From: Candidatus Methanoperedentaceae archaeon
Lineage (GTDB): Archaea > Halobacteriota > Methanosarcinia > Methanosarcinales > Methanoperedenaceae
Length of the DNA stretch: 6,009 nucleotides
Direction of reading: 5' to 3'
Assembly (NCBI GenBank): GCA_027371625.1
Contig: DAHXMQ010000080.1
Location: 1 to 6,009, forward strand
Shown here: positions 1 through 4,547 of the stretch, piece by piece
Layout of the letters: each line of letters begins with the position of its first letter
How positions within the stretch are numbered: the stretch's first letter is position 1
The notes under the pieces: model-generated
Databases searched by the model: none
Told to the model about the DNA's origin: nothing
What the model saw: only the letters and a program-made list of their open reading frames with translations
Position numbers and translations under genes: made by a program

Positions 1-969
1 ACTATTAAAATTAAGTTTTAATTTTTCATCATTATATATGTTTTTTGTATCAATTCTATATGCGTTTAGTTGAGTTTTATATTTATAGTTTAAATTATGT
101 TTTATCATCAACTCTTCAAAGGCACTTTTATCACTTCTATCAACTTTACAAAGCCAATAGATATTATTCCCTATATCCGGAACGTATTTTGCGAAAATTT
201 TTAAAAAATATTCATATTCTGATTTTGTTTTTATGGTCGGGCGGTCTATTTTGTAAATATATTTAATTGATTTAGAGAATGGAACTTTAATTATTTTATT
301 TGCCAATCCCCGCGTCAGCCTGATATGCGGATCCTGGTCTGCGCCCACAGGAATCACAACGGGTTTCGGTCCTCCGAAATCTTTTAATTGCGGGTGCAGT
401 ATGTCCGCGCTCTGCGTCAGTGCGCTTAACATGTGCGAGATATTTGTCTCTCCATTAAAGCCATAGATGGCGCTCAATTCTGAAAAATTCACTTTTATGC
501 CAAGCTCAAAGGCAAGGTTTTTCACTAAATCGGATTTTGACTGGAAATAAATATGTGCTCCTGGCTCAAGACCGAGAGCAATAGCGCTTAAAATATAATC
601 TTTACCTAGAACCTTACATTCCTCCCATGTTTTACCCCTCACAGCATGTGCCTCCATATCCGCAATCGCAAGGAACACATCCCCGCCCTGCTGCTGGTGC
701 CAGATAATCTCCTCCATCACCATCTTATGCCCGAGATGCGCTTTACCCGAAGGCATGAAGCCGCTGAGGGCAGCAAAAGGTTTTCCCGAAAGCATGGCTT
801 CGAGTACCGTTTCATAGCTCCTGTGCCCGAAAATAACATGCCTTCGCATATACCTGTGCGGGTTTGGTATTTTCCCGAGGAGGTCGTCGAACCTCGATAT
901 GCCGAACTCGTCAAAGAGTTTGGAATAATTATCTATCTTAACCGCACCCCAAGGGTCGAGGGTTGTCAT
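1..969 (-). CDS. trpS: Tryptophanyl-tRNA synthetase, N-terminal part (runs off left edge)
   Basis: This cytoplasmic class I synthetase charges tRNA-Trp with tryptophan using ATP. The minus-strand frame is open from the ATG at 969 to base 1, 323 codons, with no stop. The start gives MTTLDPWG, matching the usual archaeal TrpRS beginning; GAGGG lies only one base before the ATG, so the start rests mainly on homology. The HIGH-type motif is PSGKAHLGH at residues 73-81. Further conserved stretches are [10 protein letters not shown] (83-92), [11 protein letters not shown] (about 169-179) and [14 protein letters not shown] (207-220). The KMSKS loop and anticodon-binding region lie outside the window. 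From about residue 224 the protein enters an AT-rich, lysine-, tyrosine- and asparagine-rich segment of at least 100 residues. Long archaeal TrpRS proteins are recalled to carry a variable insertion there, before the KMSKS loop. Identity is secure; the insertion's origin is open. Confidence 0.93.
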   Translation of the reverse strand, partial: MTTLDPWGAVKIDNYSKLFDEFGISRFDDLLGKIPNPHRYMRRHVIFGHRSYETVLEAMLSGKPFAALSGFMPSGKAHLGHKMVMEEIIWHQQQGGDVFLAIADMEAHAVRGKTWEECKVLGKDYILSAIALGLEPGAHIYFQSKSDLVKNLAFELGIKVNFSELSAIYGFNGETNISHMLSALTQSADILHPQLKDFGGPKPVVIPVGADQDPHIRLTRGLANKIIKVPFSKSIKYIYKIDRPTIKTKSEYEYFLKIFAKYVPDIGNNIYWLCKVDRSDKSAFEELMIKHNLNYKYKTQLNAYRIDTKNIYNDEKLKLNFNS

Positions 970-990
970 GCCCTCTATTCTGGGCTTATA

Positions 991-1000
991 GATATGTAAA
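991..1000 (-). promoter_or_regulatory. Possible TATA element close to trpS start
   Basis: Read on the minus strand this is TTTACATATC, centred about 26 bases before the trpS ATG at 969, the spacing expected for a leaderless archaeal transcript. The match is weak. If it is used, trpS is transcribed without the structured element at 1013-1110 in its leader. The alternative is the element at 1167-1176, which would place that structure in the trpS leader. Confidence 0.3.
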
Positions 1001-1012
1001 GGTTATTATTGT

Positions 1013-1110
1013 GTTGGCATGCCCAAAAAGAGGATTGTCCGAGGGGGGATTTCCACCCCCTAATAGCAAACAGAGGAGCAACCCATAGGAGGTTGGGCTC
1101 GGACACCAAC
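1013..1110. ncRNA. Candidate structured RNA, three-way junction, unknown family
   Basis: The sequence pairs with itself in four perfect arms. P1 is GTTGG 1013-1017 with CCAAC 1106-1110. P2 is TGTCCGAG 1036-1043 with CTCGGACA 1098-1105. P3 is GGGGG 1044-1048 with CCCCC 1056-1060, with a seven-base loop. P4 is CAACC 1079-1083 with GGTTG 1091-1095, also with a seven-base loop. P3 stacks directly on P2, and P1 and P2 are contiguous on the right side with an 18-base bulge (1018-1035) on the left. Both strands fold similarly. On plus, a TATA-like CTTATAGATA (984-993) lies about 24 bases before 1013. On minus, a TATA element near 1172 would make it part of a trpS leader. It is not a tRNA or 5S rRNA and I do not recognise a riboswitch or an H/ACA guide. 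Its role is unknown. Confidence 0.5.
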
Positions 1111-1134
1111 TATCATATCAACTATCATTATCAT
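1111..1134. repeat. Short TATCAT repeats
   Basis: TATCAT occurs at 1111-1116, 1123-1128 and 1129-1134, directly beside the structured element. On the minus strand these read ATGATA. They resemble an AT-rich low-complexity spacer rather than a known site; no function is claimed. Confidence 0.45.
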
Positions 1135-1166
1135 TATTATGCCCATAATATATCATGCATAATGTG

Positions 1167-1176
1167 ATATTTAAGG
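1167..1176 (-). promoter_or_regulatory. Candidate TATA box upstream of structured element and trpS
   Basis: The minus strand reads CCTTAAATATC here, a fair archaeal TATA box with adjoining purine/cytosine flank. A start about 26 bases downstream would fall near 1145, giving a leader of roughly 175 bases to the trpS ATG that contains the whole structure at 1013-1110. The element is inferred from sequence only. Confidence 0.4.
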
Positions 1177-1191
1177 CTTTCTCTTAAATTT

Positions 1192-1199
1192 AAAAAAAA
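1192..1199 (-). terminator. Oligo-T terminator after the 220-residue gene
   Basis: Eight consecutive A on the plus strand give a U8 tract on the minus-strand transcript, 33 bases after the stop codon at 1233-1235. Archaeal RNA polymerase terminates at oligo-U without needing a hairpin. The position fits termination of the transcript that covers 1895-1233. Confidence 0.5.
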
Positions 1200-1232
1200 T
1201 TATGAAGTATTACTTTGACCGGAAAGATTGCT

Positions 1233-1895
1233 TCATTTTATATCTTCTCGTACACTCCTTGCAATCTCATCAAACGCAGGTGGTCTTATCTGGAAAACAT
1301 CCATGCCTTCAGGGAACTCGATTGATCTTCCATCGGTTATGATAAGAACACCATTAGCATTTTCTGGCATTTCATTTATTATTTTCAATGCAAGTTTGCC
1401 CATCTCATCCTGCGTTTCCTGAATCTTTTTTATCAGATACTCTCTCCACCTGTCAAAATCGATATCCTTGTCGTAAAAACCCTTATGGATTTCCTCAATC
1501 TCAGGCAAAAATGATTTGGAATATTCCTCAAAAAGCAGTTTTGATTTTCTAATATATTCATTTTTATCAATTCCCCTAAGCTTTGCACCTTTATCCACCA
1601 GATTCTTTATCAATTTGTAATGGCTGCTTTCTTTTCCGAATTTATCGAAAAATTCTATTCCTATTTTTTCATCGTCGTTTATCCCTTCAAGATACAGCAC
1701 GCTGATGTTCCCATATGTTGAGATGAAATAGTCTATTTTTTCCCTGACCTCAAACCAGAACCGCTCAACCTTTGCAGTGTCAAGCTTAAACTGAAGCGCC
1801 ATTTCTTCGAACGGCAGCGTAGGAACCACGTAGAGTTTCCGTTTTGCTGTGAAGCTTTTCGCCTCAGGTTTTTCTATTTTGCCAAGCTCTGTCAT
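1233..1895 (-). CDS. Conserved-looking hypothetical protein, 220 residues
   Basis: I cannot assign a function. The protein is soluble-looking and highly charged, with no signal peptide, membrane segment or cysteine. The N-terminal third has a beta strand KLYVVPTLPFEE (about 20-31), then an amphipathic FW-containing helix and a second hydrophobic strand ISVLYLEG (about 64-71) followed by a run of acidic residues. The middle (about 95-165) is mostly lysine- and glutamate-rich helix. The C-terminal 40 residues hold a third strand, NGVLIITDGR, and the stretch FPEGMDVFQIRPPAFDEI, which looks conserved. Alternating strands and helices suggest an alpha/beta fold; a distant relation to TraB/ChaN-like proteins is a guess. 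It starts 31 bases after the macro-domain gene, same strand, so the two may be cotranscribed. No ribosome binding site precedes the ATG, but a TATA-like element sits about 26 bases upstream, suggesting a leaderless start. Confidence 0.85.
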   Translation of the reverse strand: MTELGKIEKPEAKSFTAKRKLYVVPTLPFEEMALQFKLDTAKVERFWFEVREKIDYFISTYGNISVLYLEGINDDEKIGIEFFDKFGKESSHYKLIKNLVDKGAKLRGIDKNEYIRKSKLLFEEYSKSFLPEIEEIHKGFYDKDIDFDRWREYLIKKIQETQDEMGKLALKIINEMPENANGVLIITDGRSIEFPEGMDVFQIRPPAFDEIARSVREDIK

Positions 1896-1915
1896 ATATA
1901 ATTCTTATTGCCGAA

Positions 1916-1926
1916 GAGATATAACA
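1916..1926 (-). promoter_or_regulatory. Possible TATA element for the 220-residue gene
   Basis: The minus strand reads TGTTATATCTC just after the macro-domain stop codon. Its centre is about 26 bases from the ATG at 1895, and no ribosome binding site is seen between, so a leaderless internal transcript is possible alongside read-through from the macro gene. Confidence 0.4.
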
Positions 1927-2484
1927 TTATTGGAAATCAAGAATCTCTTTTAATGCCTCTTCATAGGTTCTCATATCCTGCTCGCTGTGCAGCACAAACC
2001 TGACCTCTTCAATCCCCTTATTTTTCTCAAGGAATTCAACGACTGCCTTTATAGCAACCCTGCTCGCCTTTTCGATCGGATACCCATATGCGCCGGTGCT
2101 GATGGACGGGAAGGAGATCGTCTTCAATCCCGTTTTCATGGCAAGGGAAAGGCTGTTCCTGTAAGCCTGTGCGAGCAATTCCGGCTCACCTTTATCTCCT
2201 CCATTCCAGATTGGTCCGACGGTATGGATAACATTTTTCGCTTTCAGTTTTCCTCCCGTTGTAATCACGGCTTTACCAGTGGGCAGACCATCGGGATATG
2301 ATGTCTTCCTGATAATTTTGCATTCTTCCAATATCTCCTCCCCGCCTTTCCTGTGTATAGCGCCGTCCACGCCTCCTCCTCCAAGAAGGCTTGGATTGGC
2401 TGCATTGACTATGGCGTCGGTATCCTGCTCGGTGATGTCTCCGAGTACGAGAATTAGTCTTGAGGCTCCAGTAATGGTTTCCAT
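1927..2484 (-). CDS. Macro-domain ADP-ribose-binding protein, MacroD-like
   Basis: This 185-residue protein is a single macro domain of the MacroD/Af1521 type. Members bind ADP-ribose and many remove it from proteins or nucleic acids, or deacetylate O-acetyl-ADP-ribose. Seen here are GDIT (15-18), NAAN (27-30), the ADP-ribose loop GGGGVDGAIH (35-44), HTVGP (87-91) and the second loop PSISTGAYGYP (126-136). The asparagine of NAAN and the aspartate in GGGGVDG, both tied to catalysis in MacroD enzymes, are present, so an active hydrolase is likely. Length is normal for a stand-alone domain. The ATG at 2484 starts the protein 14 residues before GDIT, which is ordinary. No transmembrane or targeting segment is seen. 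It is divergent from vapBC across a 92-base control region and is followed by an unrecognised gene 31 bases downstream. The substrate in this organism cannot be told from sequence. Confidence 0.94.
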   Translation of the reverse strand: METITGASRLILVLGDITEQDTDAIVNAANPSLLGGGGVDGAIHRKGGEEILEECKIIRKTSYPDGLPTGKAVITTGGKLKAKNVIHTVGPIWNGGDKGEPELLAQAYRNSLSLAMKTGLKTISFPSISTGAYGYPIEKASRVAIKAVVEFLEKNKGIEEVRFVLHSEQDMRTYEEALKEILDFQ

Positions 2485-2503
2485 TATTTGTTGAGATGGG
2501 GTC

Positions 2504-2516
2504 GTTTATTTTAATT
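2504..2516 (-). promoter_or_regulatory. TATA box for the macro-domain gene
   Basis: The minus strand reads AATTAAAATAAAC, centred about 26 bases before the ATG at 2484. No ribosome binding site is visible before that ATG. Together these suggest a leaderless transcript that begins at or beside the start codon. Confidence 0.5.
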
Positions 2517-2545
2517 CTTTTGGTGCATATTCTCAGCTCGATAGC

Positions 2546-2553
2546 TATATATA
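2546..2553 (+). promoter_or_regulatory. TATA box for vapBC
   Basis: TATATATA lies 24-31 bases before the vapB ATG at 2577, the usual archaeal distance from TATA box to transcription start. There is no ribosome binding site before the ATG, so the vapBC message is predicted to be leaderless. Confidence 0.65.
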
Positions 2554-2558
2554 TTTTC

Positions 2559-2574
2559 GTAACACATGTGTTAC
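2559..2574. promoter_or_regulatory. Perfect palindrome, likely VapB/VapBC operator
   Basis: GTAACACATGTGTTAC is a perfect 16-bp inverted repeat. It fills the space between the TATA box and the vapB start codon. VapBC complexes commonly repress their own promoter through the antitoxin's DNA-binding domain, and binding here would block polymerase at the start site. The role is inferred from position and symmetry. Confidence 0.7.
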
Positions 2575-2576
2575 AT

Positions 2577-2813
2577 ATGGACACTACCATAAGGAACATA
2601 GACCCTTTCGTTTACAAAAGATTGAAAGAAAAAGCAGCAGCAGAGGGCATATCCATCGGGGAGGCGGTCACAAAGGCTATCAGCGAATGGTTAGGATTTT
2701 CGAAAAAAAAGAAGAAAAGCATCCTTGAAATCAAACCAGAACATTTTGGCTACCAGTATCGAAATTTGAGTGAAGAGATCGATGAGGTACTGTATAAAAA
2801 GGAGACGGCTTGA
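2577..2813 (+). CDS. vapB: VapB-type antitoxin, 78 residues
   Basis: This is the antitoxin of a type II pair. It should neutralise the VapC nuclease next door and repress the shared promoter. The N-terminal half, from TTIRNIDPFVYKRL through ISIGEAVTKAISEWL (residues about 3-39), has the strand-helix-helix pattern of ribbon-helix-helix or related archaeal antitoxins. A lysine cluster follows (about 44-48). The C-terminal part, ending ...LSEEIDEVLYKK, is the usual toxin-wrapping tail. I place the start at the ATG at 2577 rather than at 2496. The extra 27 residues of the longer frame are a hydrophobic translation of the promoter and operator, and the TATA box spacing fits a leaderless message from 2577. 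The stop overlaps the vapC start by four bases. The exact antitoxin subfamily is not certain. Confidence 0.85.
   Translation: MDTTIRNIDPFVYKRLKEKAAAEGISIGEAVTKAISEWLGFSKKKKKSILEIKPEHFGYQYRNLSEEIDEVLYKKETA
2801..2804 (+). promoter_or_regulatory. Ribosome binding site setting the vapC TTG start
   Basis: GGAG inside the end of vapB lies five bases before the TTG at 2810. It supports TTG as the real vapC start, since no ATG or GTG is available close to the expected N terminus MIFLDSS. Confidence 0.65.
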
Positions 2814-3217
2814 TATTCCTGGATTCCAGTGCAATTATTGCGTATAAAAATGCAGATGATGTAAATCACAAAAAGGCTGTTGAGATTTTTCAAGAACTCA
2901 ATGAAGGAAAATACGGCATTGGAATTATTTCGGAATTTATATTCTCAGAAGTCACAACAGTTCTTGCGCTAAGGAAAAGCATTGATGCTGCTAAAGAAGT
3001 AGGAAATGTTTTACTAAATGCCAAAGAAATCGAAATAATGAAAGCGAGCGACGTATTTGAGAGGGCATGGGAAATCTTCATAAATCAAGAAAATACGGCT
3101 CTAAGCTTTGTTGATGCTTCCAATCTTGCATGCATGGAACAGAAGAGGATAAAGAAAATTGCAACTTTTGACAAGGATTTTCTTAACATAAATTCAGTGG
3201 AAGTTGTGAGGAATTGA
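2810..3217 (+). CDS. vapC: VapC toxin, PIN-domain ribonuclease
   Basis: This 135-residue protein is a PIN-domain nuclease, expected to cut RNA (often tRNA or rRNA) with bound magnesium or manganese when free of VapB. The acidic site is visible: D5 in FLDSSAI, E47 in FSEVTTVL, D102 in SFVDASNL and D121 in ATFDKDF, with D123 nearby. The order and spacing match the family, as does the length, so the toxin looks intact. Translation starts at TTG, with a GGAG site five bases upstream. The start overlaps the vapB stop (TTGA), so the two are translationally coupled. The gene ends 17 bases before the convergent thymidylate-kinase-like gene. Base composition is more AT-rich than the SAM synthetase region, as often seen for mobile toxin-antitoxin pairs. 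The RNA target is not predictable. Confidence 0.92.
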   Translation: MIFLDSSAIIAYKNADDVNHKKAVEIFQELNEGKYGIGIISEFIFSEVTTVLALRKSIDAAKEVGNVLLNAKEIEIMKASDVFERAWEIFINQENTALSFVDASNLACMEQKRIKKIATFDKDFLNINSVEVVRN

Positions 3218-3234
3218 AAGAAAGTTTTGTAAAT

Positions 3235-4038
3235 CTATAAAGTAAATGTAAAATAATCAGATAAATAAGTTTGAGTACGCTTTTCTATATTAAATTCTTT
3301 TTTAGACTTTAAGGGATATTCTCCTTTTATTAGTGCGTTAACATGCTCTTTTACTCTTTTATAAACTTCGTCTGGATCTTTTGAAGCATCAACAATAACA
3401 AAATTCGTATCTAAAAAACTATAACCTTTATATCTAATTTTACTCTCAAATATTTCTAAATACTTTTCGCGGATATTCCCCAACATAAATAGCTTTTTCT
3501 CGAAGTACTCTTGTTTATCCCATTTTCTTTTTTTATTTCCACCATCTGATTTAAATCTTGATATTGATTTATGTGGATCAATATCTAATAGTATAGTTAA
3601 ATCTGGTGGAATTGCAAACTGGTTTATGTCACATAACCATTCAAAAAATGGAATAGTTTCCTGATCTATATAATATGACCATTCTAGCTTAATATCTTCA
3701 CATGATTGGTATGCTAATGTCGAGTAAACGTATCTTTCGCTGATCACAATCCCCCCTTTATTAAGTGTTGGGAATATTGTCTTGTATAGATGTTCTAATC
3801 TATCAGCAGCAAAAAGTAAAGCTCGTTGTTCTTTAGTTACTATTTTTTCCTCTCTTAAATATTTTCTAATTAATTTCCCTATCATGCCGTTTGTAGGCTC
3901 CATTGTTAATTTTGCAGGAACATTCGAAAGAGAAGGAAATTTTCCTTTTGTAATCTCCGAAAATAATTTTTTAGCTTGAGTCCCTTTTCCTGACCCATCA
4001 ATGCCTTCAAATACAATAAATAATGGTTGCTGATCCAA
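3235..4038 (-). CDS. tmk: Thymidylate kinase-like protein, 267 residues
   Basis: Thymidylate kinases transfer phosphate from ATP to dTMP, giving dTDP for dTTP synthesis in the cytoplasm. Visible motifs are the P-loop FEGIDGSGKGTQ (10-21), EPT (47-49), LLFAADRLEHL (74-84) and SERYVYSTLAYQ (100-111), with glutamate in place of the usual aspartate before RY. DLTILLDID follows (146-154), then a basic lid-like stretch around FKSDGGNKKRKW. The protein is longer than the usual 200-215 residues, with extra sequence after residue 111 and at the C terminus. I start at TTG 4038, seven bases after a GGGAGG site; the ATG at 4110 would add 24 unlike residues translated from the promoter. The gene is strikingly AT-rich, suggesting transfer. 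Whether it is the cell's main enzyme, a second copy or a relative with another nucleotide substrate is unclear. Confidence 0.85.
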   Translation of the reverse strand: MDQQPLFIVFEGIDGSGKGTQAKKLFSEITKGKFPSLSNVPAKLTMEPTNGMIGKLIRKYLREEKIVTKEQRALLFAADRLEHLYKTIFPTLNKGGIVISERYVYSTLAYQSCEDIKLEWSYYIDQETIPFFEWLCDINQFAIPPDLTILLDIDPHKSISRFKSDGGNKKRKWDKQEYFEKKLFMLGNIREKYLEIFESKIRYKGYSFLDTNFVIVDASKDPDEVYKRVKEHVNALIKGEYPLKSKKEFNIEKRTQTYLSDYFTFTL

Positions 4039-4045
4039 ATGTAAG

Positions 4046-4051
4046 CCTCCC
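4046..4051 (-). promoter_or_regulatory. Ribosome binding site setting the tmk TTG start
   Basis: GGGAGG on the minus strand is followed by seven bases and then TTG at 4038. This strong match to the 16S tail decides for the TTG over the upstream in-frame ATG at 4110, which has no such site. Confidence 0.7.
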
Positions 4052-4069
4052 ACAATCTTGATATTTATT

Positions 4070-4083
4070 GTATATAGATATTT
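4070..4083 (-). promoter_or_regulatory. Probable TATA region for tmk
   Basis: The minus strand reads AAATATCTATATAC, an AT-rich TATA-like stretch upstream of the GGGAGG site. Initiation some 26 bases on would give a short leader that includes the ribosome binding site. The exact TATA core is ambiguous. Confidence 0.4.
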
Positions 4084-4101
4084 GGAAAAAACTTTGGAAA
4101 A
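4081..4101. repeat. Short direct repeat upstream of tmk promoter
   Basis: TTTGGAAAA occurs at 4081-4089 and again at 4093-4101, a 12-base step, so about one helical turn apart. It sits between the divergent tmk and yjbQ promoters and could be a paired protein-binding site, or chance in an AT-rich stretch. Confidence 0.4.
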
Positions 4102-4117
4102 CTTTTTCATATAACTA

Positions 4118-4125
4118 GATATATT
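4118..4125 (+). promoter_or_regulatory. TATA box for yjbQ
   Basis: GATATATT lies about 36 bases before the yjbQ ATG. Initiation near 4146 would leave a leader of about a dozen bases. The ribosome binding site AGGTGA at 4146-4151 lies in that leader, six bases before the ATG at 4158. Confidence 0.5.
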
Positions 4126-4157
4126 GCTTATTATGGGATAGATAAAGGTGACACATT

Positions 4158-4547
4158 ATGGACATCCAGACCACAACCCGCACCGAACTCGTCGACATAA
4201 CCGACCGCGTGCGTACAATAGTAAAAGAAAGTGGGGTAGAAGACGGCATCTGCGTCATCTCAACGCGCCACACCACAAGCGGCATAATAATCAACGAGAA
4301 CGAACGCGGGTTAAGAAGCGATATACTGGAGATGCTGGAGACGCTTGTTCCTGAGAACAAGAATTATGCACATAACCAGATAGACAACAACGCAGATGCG
4401 CATCTCAGAGCAGCCCTTCTCGGCAACAGCGCAGTCCTACCTCTCGAAGACGGGCATCTTGTCCTCGGAACTTGGCAGAGCATATTCTTTGTGGAACTCG
4501 ACGGCCCGAGAAACCGAAATGTGAATGTAAAAATAATAAAAAGCTAA
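4158..4547 (+). CDS. yjbQ: YjbQ/UPF0047 family protein
   Basis: This 129-residue protein belongs to the widespread YjbQ (UPF0047, COG0432) family. Some members are described as having secondary thiamine-phosphate synthase activity; the true cellular role is not well established. Family signatures are intact: STRHTTSGIIINENE (35-49), YAHNQIDNNADAHLRAALLG (70-89), LPLEDGHLVLGTWQ (94-107) and FVELDGPRNR (111-120). The conserved histidines H38, H72, H82 and H100 include the likely metal ligands, in a small beta-rich fold that usually forms trimers. Length is typical of a complete single domain. The ATG at 4158 follows AGGTGA with six bases between. The gene is divergent from tmk. Its stop codon overlaps the stop of the S-adenosylmethionine synthetase gene on the other strand, so there is no room for a separate terminator. 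G+C is near 50%, unlike its left neighbour. Confidence 0.93.
   Translation: MDIQTTTRTELVDITDRVRTIVKESGVEDGICVISTRHTTSGIIINENERGLRSDILEMLETLVPENKNYAHNQIDNNADAHLRAALLGNSAVLPLEDGHLVLGTWQSIFFVELDGPRNRNVNVKIIKS

Noticed and set aside
45..266. Plus-strand frame of 73 codons
   Set aside because: It sits opposite the open trpS frame in an AT-rich stretch; the tyrosine- and leucine-rich product looks like a by-product of composition.
1..300. Intein in trpS
   Set aside because: The AT-rich segment begins after A223 with N-K-I, not the Cys or Ser that starts an intein, and no splicing blocks are seen.
646..999. Plus-strand frame of 117 codons opposite trpS
   Set aside because: It lies entirely opposite conserved TrpRS sequence, including the HIGH motif, and its own translation resembles nothing known.
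1013..1110. tRNA, 5S rRNA or H/ACA guide RNA
   Set aside because: There is no T-loop or acceptor pattern, the length and arms do not fit 5S, and the ACA next to the CTCGG stem is itself paired with no free guide pocket on the right side.
1111..1134. CRISPR-like repeat array
   Set aside because: The repeats are only six bases, without regular spacers, in AT-rich sequence.
2496..2576. Longer vapB start giving a hydrophobic N-terminal segment
   Set aside because: These codons translate the TATA box and operator; the antitoxin domain begins right after ATG 2577.
2273..2599. Minus-strand frame of 108 codons overlapping the macro-domain start
   Set aside because: It is out of frame with the intact macro domain and crosses the divergent promoters.
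4039..4110. Longer tmk start at ATG 4110
   Set aside because: The added residues have no family counterpart, cover the likely promoter, and lack a ribosome binding site.
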